From positions 434,001 to 498,000 of the forward strand of contig JAMXDE010000040.1 of the NCBI GenBank assembly GCA_026770025.1: 64,000 nucleotides of DNA, written 5' to 3'. This document shows, piece by piece, positions 30,164 to 40,770 of this stretch. The number at the start of each line of letters is the position of its first letter. Within the stretch, counting starts at the first letter, position 1. The position numbers were made by a program, and so were the translations under genes. The notes under the pieces are model-generated. The model searched no databases. It was not told where the DNA came from and saw only the letters and a list, made by a program, of their open reading frames with translations. Origin of the DNA: Craspedostauros australis (lineage: Eukaryota > Bacillariophyta > Bacillariophyceae > Mastogloiales > Achnanthaceae).

Positions 30164-31963
30164 TTATGTGCAGGCTGGACAGGAGCTGCCGGACCCAATG
30201 TAAAAGAAGGCAGTGAGAGGAGTGCAGGAATTGGGGGCCTGGAGATCGTAGTAGCAGTAGCTACATCCGGAGTAGGGCACAACAGGTGTGTCGTTGCACA
30301 CGCCATCGGAGAGGTTGATGTCGGCGCTCCAGTAGAACTGGTAGCCCAAGTATCGGCAAGAGTTGGCTGACACGCAGGTGCCATCGCCAATCCTGGTGGA
30401 TCCCTCGAACTGGTTAAATGGGATGGCCGGGGAGACGTTAGTGTCGCTGACGTGGGCATTGACGTAAGAGCACGAATTGTTGTTGGTGCAGGATCCGGCC
30501 CCGACGATAGTGTCGGAGACACGTTTGTTGTCGGTGGTGCCGTTGCCCTGGGTTGGTGTGACGGTGGCGTAGCTGGTTGGTCCAGCACCCATCGCAGCAC
30601 ACGCACCGGTTCCGGTGCAGGAACCTGCGCCGACGATGGCATCACCATTGGACTGCTGGGCGAAGGCGTAGCACGAATTGTCTCCCTGGCATGATCCTGG
30701 AGCCACAACGGAGGCCTTGAAGGTTCCGGAGTTGAAGTTGAAGTACGCACAGGCGTTGTCGTCAGTGGGGCCGGGGCCGCTGATGCAGGATCCCTGGAAG
30801 ATGATGCTCTGGGGCTCGAGGCTGCTGCAGGCCGTAGTTCCAATGCAGCTGTTGGATGCGATGGATGCAATGCCCACCCAAGAGCAAGCGTTGGTTCCAG
30901 TGCAGCAGGGTCGTCCTCCTTCGGCGCACCAGGCGATGGCGTCGGCGTCAGTTCCGGTGAACATATCTCCGTCAGCGGCGAGTGCGGCAGTGAATGCCTC
31001 GAAAACACCGGTCTTTGTGCTGATGGCGTTGTAGAGGTCGAGAGCGTCATCGAGGGTGGCCTGGTTGGCGAAGATACCGACGAGGTCGTCCTTGCTCTCG
31101 ATGGCGGCGAGGAGAGCGCCTTCGTCTTCGGGGCCCAGTAGTTCGATCGCGTCCACGAAGGGGCCGATTTTGTCGACAGTTGGTGCGGATGTTGGGGCAT
31201 TTGTTGGTGCAGAAGTTGGTGCGGATGTTGGGGCATTTGTTGGTGCAAAAGTTGGTGCGGATGTGGGAGCGCTGGTTGGAGCCGATGTTGGTGCGGATGT
31301 GGGGGCGCTGGTTGGAGCCGATGTTGGGGTATGGGTGGGTGCCGAAGTTGGGGCGCCGGTTGGTGCGGATGTTGGGGCATTTGTTGGTGCGGAAGTCGTG
31401 ACAGTTGGTGCAGAAGCTGGGGCGCTGGTTGGGGCATTTGTTGGTGCGGAAGTTGGTGCAGAAGTTGGGGCGCTGGTTGGTGCGCTGGTTGGGCTCACGG
31501 TTGGCGCCGATGTCGGAGCGCTGGTTGGCGAGATACAGGTTGGGGCAGCGGGCATGTCGGTGGTATTGTTCTTATTGGTCTTCATGCCGCCTTTGCCTTT
31601 TCCTTTGCCTTTTCCTTCGCCTTTGCCGTTGCATATGGGTTTTCCGTCGCCTTTGCCTTTGCCTTTGCCATCGCCTTTGACTTGTTTGTCGCCTTTGCCC
31701 TTGCCCTTTTCATACTTAGATTCGTATTCGGAAGGAGGGCTTGTCGCGGTGTACTCGCTGATGCGGCGGAGCTTCTTGGTGATGCTGGTGACCTCCTCGA
31801 TCTTTCTCTCATTGTTTCCGTAGTAAGTCCAGGAGAGCTTGCTGTTTCCGGCGACCTTTTCTTCCTTGTTGGCTGGGATGCGTACGTTGGCGACGACCTT
31901 CTCGTCGGCGGTGGCGGTGGTGGCGATATGGGCCAAGATGAGGGAGCTGGCTGCGAACTTCAT
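30164..31963 (-). CDS. Secreted protein with Lys/Gly-rich region, APT-repeat linker and Cys-rich repeat domain
   Basis: 599 codons, ATG at 31963, no intron. Residues 1-19 (MKFAASSLILAHIATTATA) form a signal peptide. A small N-terminal domain follows (KVVANVRIPANKEEKVAG, LSWTYYGNNERK). Next is a basic low-complexity stretch of KGKG/KGDGK units (~95-140), a PTSAPTSAPT linker (~150-265), a helical segment (IGPFVDAIELLGPEDEGAL, DDALDLYNAIS), and a C-terminal Cys-rich domain of about seven repeats of the form (I/V)GxGSCxxxxxC (VAPGSCQGDNSCYAF; IVGAGSCTGTGACAAMG; IGDGTCVSANSCRYLG). The repeats suggest a disulfide-rich beta-solenoid. Signal peptide, Lys-rich and Ser/Thr/Pro-rich regions are reminiscent of diatom cell-wall or mucilage proteins; this is inference. 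A second, disrupted copy lies at 62638-64000 in opposite orientation. Confidence 0.85.
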   Translation of the reverse strand: MKFAASSLILAHIATTATADEKVVANVRIPANKEEKVAGNSKLSWTYYGNNERKIEEVTSITKKLRRISEYTATSPPSEYESKYEKGKGKGDKQVKGDGKGKGKGDGKPICNGKGEGKGKGKGKGGMKTNKNNTTDMPAAPTCISPTSAPTSAPTVSPTSAPTSAPTSAPTSAPTNAPTSAPASAPTVTTSAPTNAPTSAPTGAPTSAPTHTPTSAPTSAPTSAPTSAPTSAPTSAPTFAPTNAPTSAPTSAPTNAPTSAPTVDKIGPFVDAIELLGPEDEGALLAAIESKDDLVGIFANQATLDDALDLYNAISTKTGVFEAFTAALAADGDMFTGTDADAIAWCAEGGRPCCTGTNACSWVGIASIASNSCIGTTACSSLEPQSIIFQGSCISGPGPTDDNACAYFNFNSGTFKASVVAPGSCQGDNSCYAFAQQSNGDAIVGAGSCTGTGACAAMGAGPTSYATVTPTQGNGTTDNKRVSDTIVGAGSCTNNNSCSYVNAHVSDTNVSPAIPFNQFEGSTRIGDGTCVSANSCRYLGYQFYWSADINLSDGVCNDTPVVPYSGCSYCYYDLQAPNSCTPLTAFFYIGSGSSCPACT

Positions 31964-33129
31964 TGCGTTGGTTGTTTGGTTTGGTTAGCTTGTGAGGTTT
32001 CGGACGTTGATGTCTGTATTTGTTCGTTTGTCGTGAGCACGCGAGTTGCGGCCGTCGTCAGATGGGTAAATGAGAGATATAGAAGCAAGTCGATTGGTGT
32101 GAGCAAAGAGGTTGGAACGTGATGGCATATGTGGATGTGGCGCCGACAGCGTTTGTGATCTGCTCTGTGTTGGTTGGAGTCCGATGGGCGTGGCGAGTTT
32201 CATCATGTCGCCGCGCGTTGTCGTTGCGTGGTGCGGCATGCCACGGCCAACAGAACTTCAACTTCGTTGTGTCTGTGACACATGGTGGTTTTGGCGACGA
32301 ATCAAGCGAAGCGGGCACCAAGGGACGGTCGGGCGAGAAGTCCACGATTATTTCTTGCCGGTACAGGTGCGTGCCACAGTGATGAGGGTCGATGGGATCG
32401 TCGCGATTGTTGCTTGATAGCTTCGCCCCGCCAATCATCATGTTGGTCCTTGGTGCCCCTCACCACTATGGTCTGCGCCGCGATGGTCTGCGCCACCGTG
32501 TGGACGTCTGCGATGTTGAAGTCCTACTGTCATGGCGCTGCTGCCATTGCCGGCGCCGCCATGATGGCTGTGATTGTCATTGGAATGACGACTTGCTACA
32601 GCCACGGAGGCAGCGGCAGTTGCCATTGAGGGCGGAGTGCTGCATCTTGTCTTACCGTTTGTTTGTTGTGCAGCTGGCTGTATTTGCTGGTCGGTTTTGA
32701 TTGTGAGATAATCAAGTTTTGTGAGAAGAGAAGGTCGCTCTTCGACGTGTTTGCTTTGCTTTTGCTTTTGGTGACGACGATGTGCGAAGCTGCGATCGAG
32801 TCCGACCTACCAATAAGGTGGGGAAAGTGCACGGCAGAGTACAACTCGATGCGTGCTGGTGGAGTGCTGTGTGGCGTGGTGCGGTGCAGCATGGTGTGAT
32901 GTGGTGTGGCCCTCGCGCGAGTGGGTTGACCAAAGACGTCGTGGGGAACCACAATTGCCACAATCCTTTTGGTGGCGGCAGGGGATTGCCCCAAATTTGC
33001 ATTTGCGGGTTCGCGTCTCATGCGTGATCCTCGCAACAATTTCATCGGCGAACACACAGAAAACACAAAGCGAGAGCTGAAACTCAAGTTGATGTGTGGA
33101 ACACAAATTTGGAACGTTCAAGACACGCC

Positions 33130-33470
33130 GCAGCGAAAATGTGACACCTTTCTCGGGAAACCCTCTCAGATTTCCTGATAAATTGTTTATGTCGTTCCTC
33201 TCTGTGAGAAAGTTACGGACTGACCTTCCTTGAATTGCAAGAAATTATCTCTGACAAGTTATGAGGGCTTGAGTTGAGAAATCTCCCACAGTAGTCCGTG
33301 CTATAGGTGTTTTGCTTTCGGTCGCACATGAGCGCGACTCGTCATTTTCTTCGACTTGGACATCGGTTAGCGGAGAAACCGTTGTTGTTCTCTCTCAGAC
33401 GGACTCACAACAATGCGCCCGAAGCCGCCCTTGGACGTGTCTACAGCTGTGCGAACGAGCAGGTGTCTTT
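33130..33470 (+). repeat. Diverged direct repeat, copy 1
   Basis: Shares ordered blocks with 34285-34630: CTTTCTCGGGAA, TTATGAGGGCTTGAGTTGAG, CGACTCGTCATT and CTCTCTCAGACGGACTCACA. A third copy, inverted, is at about 60270-60590 as part of the large duplication. No coding capacity is evident. Confidence 0.75.
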
Positions 33471-34284
33471 TCTGCGACAAGAAGGTCTCCGCCTCCGTTT
33501 ACCTCGACTCCGAATGCCCGTTAAATGGGCGCTGATGTCAACTGCGATTGAAGTCTGCTTGAGCCACTTTCAGAGTCGAAGATGGAGCATCAGAAACCAC
33601 AAACCAACCTCCGCATGCAGGACGGATCCGTTCGCATCGTGTTGTGATGTGTGAAAGGTTGTCCCCATGGTGTTAGTGTTGCTTCGCATGATGAAATGAC
33701 ATTGGCTTACTTCAGCCCGTGTCCTTGTCTGTTCCTTCGCTCTTGTTTTTGTTTTCGCTCTCGGTCTCGCTTTTGGGCTGGGTCGTGTTCTGTGAATGCC
33801 GGAGTGTCATCAGAGAGACACTGTACTTCACTTCGAATTGCATCGGAGCCATGACGCACTTTCCCATCAATCAGACCGCAATACCATGCGCTGCAATCAT
33901 GCAGAAATCTGATGCAGTTTGTGGGAGGTTAGCGCGAAGGATCGATGGAGAAATGGAGCAATCTCTGCATGGAGTGCTCGTACTCGTCCTCGCACTGTAT
34001 GCGGGATTGATACGTTCGCACGTTGTGTTGATGGTGTCTGGAATTGCCATTGCGTTCCCGTGGCTGCGCCTGCATACGACCCCATTCAGGGTACGATGGT
34101 ACGTTCCTGTCGATTTTTAATCAGACAACATGACTTTTTTGCAAATGACGTGGCATTTTGTCCATTAGGGTTGGATACATCCACAAGGATTTTTGGTCGC
34201 ACAAAAGTCAAAAATTCGCGTGAGAATGCAACAGTCCCAGAAAATTTCGATTTCTTGCGCGTGGACGTAATGGGAGAAATAGTG

Positions 34285-34630
34285 TGCCTGAGCGAAAATA
34301 GTACGCCTTTCTCGGGAAGTCCTCTCAGAATTCCCTATAAATTTAATATGATGTTCCTCTCTATGAGAAAGTGACGGATTGACTTTCCTAGAATTGTTAC
34401 ACTTTATATTTTATAAGTTATGAGGGCTTGAGTTGAGAAATTCCCCGCAGTAGCCCGTGCTTTACGTTTTTAGCTTTCGATCGGACATGGATGCGACTCG
34501 TCATTGTCTTCAAGTTGGACGTCGGCGAGCGGCGAAAATGTTCTTTTTTCCTCTCTCAGACGGACTCACAGCAAGGCGCTCGAAGCTTAACTCAGACGTG
34601 TCTACAGTCGTGCAAACTGATCAACATTTC
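34285..34630 (+). repeat. Diverged direct repeat, copy 2
   Basis: Paralogous to 33130-33470 with many substitutions but the same block order and spacing. It lies beyond the end of the large inverted duplication, so this local duplication is the older event. Confidence 0.75.
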
Positions 34631-37515
34631 GGCTGTTTTTGGCCCCAATTGATTGCACGCAGTTTCTCGCAATGGACTCGGAACAAATGGTGTGGAGCAA
34701 AACTGCATCAGAATGCGATGGTACGTACGCGCACTGCGCCGTACCATACGACATTAGGATGGGATGGAGGTGCAGAGCTATCAGCATATTCCACCAGGTA
34801 TAGTGGGATGCTACTTTTGCTTTTGCTGATGCTGCTAGTACTTCGTGAGCGCAGGAACTGTGATCACTGGCAGGTTCGTCGGACCATGATCTCGCGCGTT
34901 CCACGTGTGGTCTCTCATTTCATACAAGGGGCACGAGACTCTGTGACAAGAGAGGTACAGCAGGATAAGGGTCCTGTTATGCGAAATAAAGTCAGCTGGC
35001 GACTACGGCACATTCCTGATGTACGCTGCTCTGCTCTTCTCGAGTTGCCGAGTCGCCGCGCGTTGCGCCTCTCAGACAGGATTTCGGTGTCTTGTTGTTG
35101 TTGTGGAAGTTTGTGAGTTCATTTTGCTCTTTTCTTGATCATGTTTCATTCCTTTTCCTGGTTTTACTCCATGTCGCACCCAAAGAATCGCTCTGTTCTA
35201 CTTCTGATTTCGGTGGACAGACAGACGTAGTATATGGTGTTTTGGTAGAAACATGCGTGGAACAAAACCAAATCAGATACTGCGCTCACGAATTCTGGAG
35301 TGCTTTGTGCGTGTTGATACGCATTCCCAGAAGAATCGTTTCTGGTGCGCCACAAAACTGCGGAGTGGCTCTGCGAGAACAGAATGATGTACCGCACTGA
35401 ACACAAGAAGGGGAGTACAGCAGTATATCATATAATACATCTGTTTTATCGTAGAATACATGCCCACGTTTGTATTATTTGCACATCGGAGGCTAATCAG
35501 GTTAGATCTTGTGATGGATCGGTTGACTTCCGCAGAATCAACATTCCACCGTCAATTCCAACCGTCAACGATGGTGTTGCATCCACAAGGTGCGCTTGGT
35601 GGTCAGCAGCGCAGGCAGACTTGGAGCGCGAGGATTGTCAGCATTGTTATCATCATAAGATAGGTATGACGATCAGTTCCATGGTGCGTTATCGTCTCCA
35701 GAGTTGTTGTGGATCAAAGACAAGGAACAACAACGTGCTGACCGTTTGGACGCTATATTGTGGATTGAGTTTAATGTATTTAAATTCATTTTGCTGCAGC
35801 AATGTGCAAATCAAACGTTCTGCTTGGCATTGGAGATAACCCGATAATAATTTTGCTCCTGGCGAAGACATCGATACTGACATGCGCGTGCGATTTTTTG
35901 CGCCCATGGATTTGGTATCATCACTCGCTCTCGCTGATCGTCATCATTCTCCGTTGTCTGCTGGGGATGTTCGTGGCAGTCTGGGTGGTCACAGAGCAAG
36001 CAACAGCCAGCGCCAAACATGAATGGCACCGGCAGTCTATGATTGGTGAACGCTGTTGCGCAGGCGGTTGCGATTTGTTGTCTCCCCCAGCGGTTGTTGG
36101 ATGAGTGACGGACAAGAAGCTGGTGGTGATCGTCTGTACGAAAGGGGCGTACGAGCTTCAGGTCGTAGTTGATGCACCAACGATAACACTAGTTGTGGAG
36201 TTTTGGCCCCTTGTTGCCACTGGTTTGCTTGCTTTCGGGAGAAACGGCGATTTAATATTTAGAGCTATTGTGTGTTTGGTCTCGCTGATCCGTCTTCTAC
36301 GTCACAGGGAACGGATTCCACGTCATGCAAAACAAGTCACAACAGAGGAAGAGACATCGTGTGACTCTTCCTCCACAAGACAACGTGATGACCATGTGCA
36401 ACAACAACAGAATGTGCCATGCCAGGACAGCCAACAACACTCCACATTGTAATAGAGCTAAACTAGTACCCAACTTAGAGAGAGAGACTACGAATCATCT
36501 GACCCGTCAGCATTCCAGTAGATCGAATGAATACTTCACCCGCCCCCACGTTTGGGGACAGATCGAGAACATTGAAGCAGATCTTTGGAACCCGTGTCAA
36601 GGAACCAGAAGGGTTCCAAGAACCAAGCCACTGACACTCACCATCGCCAAAACGCCGACGCATGGAAACAGTGCCCCAGCAACGCACATCATTGCCCCTT
36701 GTCTCTCACGGAGCACAGCCAAGGGATCTCGACCCACGGTACTTGGGCTACACGACCCATACACACTGTCACTCAGGACACCACAGGAGATCCTCCCCGC
36801 AGGGAAGAACTTTAGCACAAAACTCATAATCCGCACATTTCCTCACCATCTACCAGTATTCTCAATCGACTACTTGTGGAACAGAAGGCTCTTGTTTGGA
36901 CTGCTTGCCAATCAAGCCTCTGCCCTACAGCTAACAACAGCCAACAAGACAACAGCCATTACATTTGGGCTCTATTACACATGATGAGATTCAGAGCCCA
37001 TGTGATGGAGTCTGATGACTATGTTATGTGACCTATCAACCATGTGTGAGAAACGAGCAACCATGCATGAGAAACAAGCAGATCACCAAGAGGCAAGACA
37101 TCCAATTGTGCAGAAATATGAAGGCATGCCACTACACAGTGAACTGAGTAGAAATTGAAGAATGAAGTGGTTGATTCTGGTTGAGTAACTTTCAGAATGA
37201 CAGGATAAGACGTGGTGAAAGGCGATGATGAATCGCACATCAAGATCCAGAAAGCAGATGAAATGGAATTGATCTCATAATGAGCTGACAACAGAGCTGA
37301 CAACAACACTGACAACAATAACCACTATTAGTACAGACAACACAAACAAAAGACATCAATATAATCAGGGTCTACTGGGTCAGTGTTGAGCTACAAAGAG
37401 AGACCTGTTTCAACAAAGTGCTGCGAGTCGATTATGGGAGGAAGCTTGTTGAGCAGTCTGCCCTATCTCCTCCTCCGACTTGCCCCCACTTGTACACTCT
37501 GCTGCTCATCACTCT
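34631..37515. other. Gene-poor stretch
   Basis: About 2.9 kb with scattered frames (longest 36325-36984, plus) that have no recognisable domain and a composition unlike the neighbouring genes. Near 37000-37330 there are short repeats (GAGAAAC.AGCA; CTGACAACA). It is probably decayed repeat DNA. Confidence 0.45.
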
Positions 37516-40500
37516 CTAGCGGATGCAGAAATCAGTTCGGTCGCAACACAGCGTGCAGCATGTGCAATCGGTCTCTGGAGGCAAGATGCCATCGTCCGGT
37601 TCCTTGCAGTCTGAACTAAACAAAGAGAATTGGAATGATCCATCGCAGAACATTTCGGTGAGGTTCCCTGTGATCGAGTTCTCCTCCAATCGAAGGCTCT
37701 CCAAGTTCGTCAGATTCCCCCATTGGGGCGGGACCTCCCCGTTGATGGAGTTGCCTGAAACGGAGACGGCAACAAGCTGGGATAGATCACCAATTTCGAA
37801 TGGCAACGCGCCTGTGAGCTTGTTGTCGTCGAGGTAGAGCTCCCGCAGTGCCAACAACCTCCCGAGCTCTGACGGGATTTTCTCCCCGATGGAGTTGGAG
37901 CTGAGATCGAGAAGTCTGAGACTCGAAAGGTCTCCATATTCCGTCGGGATCGCACCAGATATGTCGTTAGATGAGAGGTTGAGTTCCTCAAGCCAATCCA
38001 GCTTCCCCATTTCTGTGGGGAGGGACCCGCGGATGAAATTGTTGGAGCAATCGAAGATGGTCAAGTTTTCGAAAAGAGCAATCTCGGAGGGAAGCTGGTA
38101 AGCGTCCACGTTTGAATCTGAGAGCATGATGGAGGTGACGCAGCCCTCGGCGTCGCATTGGATACCTTCTTCCCCATGCCACCATTCGCAAACGGATGAA
38201 GGCGACAAAACAGGAGCAGTCGTGTTCCAAGGCCCATTCATCACCGTCGCAATATAGAGCACAGCCAAGGCGTATCGCTCCACGACCACCTCATCTGCCG
38301 TGTTGGCGAGGTCGAGATCGAAGCTGTCGACATTTCCCAACCAGTAAAGGGCGCGGTATTGCGGGGTGTCGACGTTTTCGAACATCAACGGGTCCGTAAA
38401 GATTGGATCGCCCTGCAGATGTGGTTCCAATATGGCGAGTATGTCGTTCATCTTCTCGGCATTCACAATGCGACACTCTGTCTCAGTGTTGCAGCAGTTG
38501 CCCATGGCATCGCAGCAGTGCGAGCAGCAGGAACATGTCGTTGCTGCTGGGACTGTGCCATCGTCAGTGGCAATGCAATCTGCGTAGAAGTCATAAAGGT
38601 CGGGATGTGAGCCTGAGCAAAAGATTGGATTCAGGTTGCCCTGCAGCTCAGTTTGCTCCATACCGAGACGCTTCATGTTGGTAAGCTGGCCCCACTCGGT
38701 TGGGACTGTCCCGTTGAATTTGTTCTGATAGATCTGGAGGTTGATCAGGGCTTGCATCTTACCGACCTCGGTGGGCAACGCGCCTGTCAGGGAGTTTCTG
38801 GAGATATGCAGCAACTGAAGCAATTCCAGGTTGCCGATCTCGGACGGAAGCGTGCCGGTGAAACCGATTCTATCAAATCGAGCTTCCGTCAAGTTGGCCA
38901 GACGGCCGATCTCTGTGGGCACCGGGCCGGACATCGGGAGGAAGACTATCATGAGTTTCACCAAGTTTGATAATAGACCAATTTCGGTTGGCAGCGTTCC
39001 ACCGAGGGGGTTGTTGACGATGCGCAAGCTGGTGAGCTGTTCAAGGAGGAAGAGCTCTTTCGGAATGGTGCCAGTCATGAAGTTGGAATCAAACCTTGCT
39101 CCAGTCACCCTGTCAGCTTCATCGCACGAAACAATGCCGCCGAAGTTGTCACCACTGACATCACCCCATTCGCAGACGCTGCTGTTGGTAAGAAAGTTGA
39201 ATTTTTTCTCCCACGTGTCCTCGCCTGCGGTCGTGTAGTACAGAACGGCGAGTGCGTAGCGTTCGAGGAGTTCGGATGTGGGTGCTAAGGCCGGGTCGAT
39301 CTTTGCGACGTCTTGATTTGCGAGCCAATCCAATGCTCTGTACTGTGTGGTGGATCGGTCCTCCAGTACTTCGCGCCCGGTGTTTGCCGGTTCACCTTCC
39401 AGTATCTGCGCCAGACGATTGACGAGCGTGTCGAATTCTGCGGTCTGCGGTGTGAAGGTCGGGCTCGATGATGCGATGGGAGCTGTGGTTGGTGCCGACG
39501 TCACGAGCGATCCGTTGTCGGCATTGGAGGAGTTGTTGGAAGAGTTGTTGGAGGAGCTGTTGGAGTTGCGACCTGACAGTGTCACGCCGATTGCAGTGCC
39601 GATCCCTGCCAGCACCAAAGCGACGATGATGCCAATGCACCTCCTGCGCCTGCTTTGACTGCCGGAGTTGCTGTTTTCGTCGTCCTTCGTGACCTCCACC
39701 GCTTCGGCGGTGACAACTGCGCCACTCGCGACCGTGCTGCCGCCATTGCGCGTTTGCTCCAAGCGCATGCGCTCCTGTAACTGCGTCTCCATGCGCTCCG
39801 CGAACTCCTTCTCGAGACGCTCCTTGACACGATCCGCCACGTCCTCTTCGGTTGGAGCCAGCTGGGCCGTGATGGGGGTGGCGATCGTGGACAGGTCTTC
39901 GGTCTGGTCCGTGAAGACGGAGACGTTGGAAGGCCCTTTTTGGTGCACCTCCGAGACCGGTGACGCGTGAGATGGATCGGCGGAGAAGGTAGAGGCTGTG
40001 GACTGGCGCAAGTTGTCAACAATTGAAACGGCGCCTGGTTGGCTCGGGGCAGTCCGAGGCGTGTCATCCGTTGGCTGCAATAGCTCCTCGTCATCCTCCT
40101 CCTCCTTCGTTTCAACTGAGTTGCGACTGGGCATAGCGGCCCTGCTGGGATTGGAACCCCGTTGCGACAGCCGCGTGCCTCTGGGGTATCCAAGCTTGCT
40201 CCTCTCGTGGATGCCTGTGCCACCGGCGGTCCGTGTGCCAATCAAGGCCTCGGTGGTCCTGAGGGACATAGGGACAGCCCCGGCCTTCTGACACATCGTG
40301 TACGCTGCATTGGACGCATTGGAAGCTTCGATGTCTTCCATTGATGCGTCGACGCCCGAAACTGACATGGCTCCTGGTCGCAGCGGTGGCGGCGGAACGA
40401 CTGATGCTGATCCTGACACTCGCGACTGCATTGTATTGCGTCGCTCCGATCCAATGGGGGAGAAGAATCCGCTGGTGTTGGAGGACATGTCACTGGGTGG

Positions 40501-40770
40501 GAGCAGACCAGCAGCACGTTGCGCTCCAGCCCTGGCCTTCGCCTTCGCCTTGGCATCAGCATCAGCGTCGGCGGTAGAGTTGGTCCTGGTCGATCCACCG
40601 CTGCGACGTTGTCTATCTCGGTATCGACCGATGCGGACCTCCTGGCGATGGGCTGCAGGCTTTCTGTCGTCAGCAACACTGGAGGCGCCATCGTTGTCTT
40701 CCTTCTCCATCACGCCATTGCCTTCCTTGTCATCGCCAGGGCTCCTTGGTGGTGGCTTGCAGTCGTCCAT
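37516..40770 (-). CDS. Receptor-like membrane protein with two leucine-rich-repeat ectodomain modules
   Basis: 1084 codons from the ATG at 40770; the upstream frame has only a GTG start. Residues ~1-370 are cytosolic low complexity, ending in a charged helix (DRVKERLEKEFAERMETQLQ). The membrane segment CIGIIVALVLAGIGTAIGVTL is near 375-397, followed by a Ser/Asn/Thr/Pro stalk. Two similar modules follow. Each has an N-cap (QYRALDWLANQD..; QYRALYWLGNVD..) with ERYALAVLYYTT/ERYALAVLYIAT and SSVCEW, a run of plant-type LRRs (xxLPTEIGxLxxLxxLxLxxNxLxG), and a Cys cluster (TCSCCSHCC; DCTCCTLCC). No kinase or TIR domain is present. Such LRR membrane proteins are abundant in diatoms, and a cell-surface recognition or adhesion role is plausible. 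The module duplication is clear from the repeated cap, LRR and Cys order. Confidence 0.85.
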   Translation of the reverse strand: MDDCKPPPRSPGDDKEGNGVMEKEDNDGASSVADDRKPAAHRQEVRIGRYRDRQRRSGGSTRTNSTADADADAKAKAKARAGAQRAAGLLPPSDMSSNTSGFFSPIGSERRNTMQSRVSGSASVVPPPPLRPGAMSVSGVDASMEDIEASNASNAAYTMCQKAGAVPMSLRTTEALIGTRTAGGTGIHERSKLGYPRGTRLSQRGSNPSRAAMPSRNSVETKEEEDDEELLQPTDDTPRTAPSQPGAVSIVDNLRQSTASTFSADPSHASPVSEVHQKGPSNVSVFTDQTEDLSTIATPITAQLAPTEEDVADRVKERLEKEFAERMETQLQERMRLEQTRNGGSTVASGAVVTAEAVEVTKDDENSNSGSQSRRRRCIGIIVALVLAGIGTAIGVTLSGRNSNSSSNNSSNNSSNADNGSLVTSAPTTAPIASSSPTFTPQTAEFDTLVNRLAQILEGEPANTGREVLEDRSTTQYRALDWLANQDVAKIDPALAPTSELLERYALAVLYYTTAGEDTWEKKFNFLTNSSVCEWGDVSGDNFGGIVSCDEADRVTGARFDSNFMTGTIPKELFLLEQLTSLRIVNNPLGGTLPTEIGLLSNLVKLMIVFLPMSGPVPTEIGRLANLTEARFDRIGFTGTLPSEIGNLELLQLLHISRNSLTGALPTEVGKMQALINLQIYQNKFNGTVPTEWGQLTNMKRLGMEQTELQGNLNPIFCSGSHPDLYDFYADCIATDDGTVPAATTCSCCSHCCDAMGNCCNTETECRIVNAEKMNDILAILEPHLQGDPIFTDPLMFENVDTPQYRALYWLGNVDSFDLDLANTADEVVVERYALAVLYIATVMNGPWNTTAPVLSPSSVCEWWHGEEGIQCDAEGCVTSIMLSDSNVDAYQLPSEIALFENLTIFDCSNNFIRGSLPTEMGKLDWLEELNLSSNDISGAIPTEYGDLSSLRLLDLSSNSIGEKIPSELGRLLALRELYLDDNKLTGALPFEIGDLSQLVAVSVSGNSINGEVPPQWGNLTNLESLRLEENSITGNLTEMFCDGSFQFSLFSSDCKEPDDGILPPETDCTCCTLCCDRTDFCIR

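Larger units (their letters stand above)
30164..33853 (-). repeat. Left arm of a large inverted duplication
   Basis: Covers the APT-repeat gene and about 1.9 kb upstream of it. The same sequence occurs in reverse complement at 59801-64000. The upstream parts stay alignable from the start codon to about 33853 with few substitutions, including non-coding DNA. Differences seen include a small deletion in the other copy (around 32880-32910 here) and a tandem duplication there. Confidence 0.9.

Noticed and set aside
29965-31437. 490-codon minus-strand ORF overlapping the APT-repeat gene
   Set aside because: Shifted-frame shadow of the repeat-rich gene; no start context, signal or domain.
31056-31823. 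Plus-strand ORF rich in Val-Gly-Ala repeats
   Set aside because: It is the antisense reading of the APT-repeat coding sequence; the same happens at 62768-63982 on the minus strand.
32596-33121. Conserved ORFs present in both arms of the inverted duplication
   Set aside because: They occur in both copies because the DNA is duplicated, on both strands equally, and lack domains; treated as upstream non-coding sequence.
36325-36984. 219-codon plus-strand ORF
   Set aside because: No recognisable domain and it sits in a gene-poor region with decayed repeats; not enough to call a gene.
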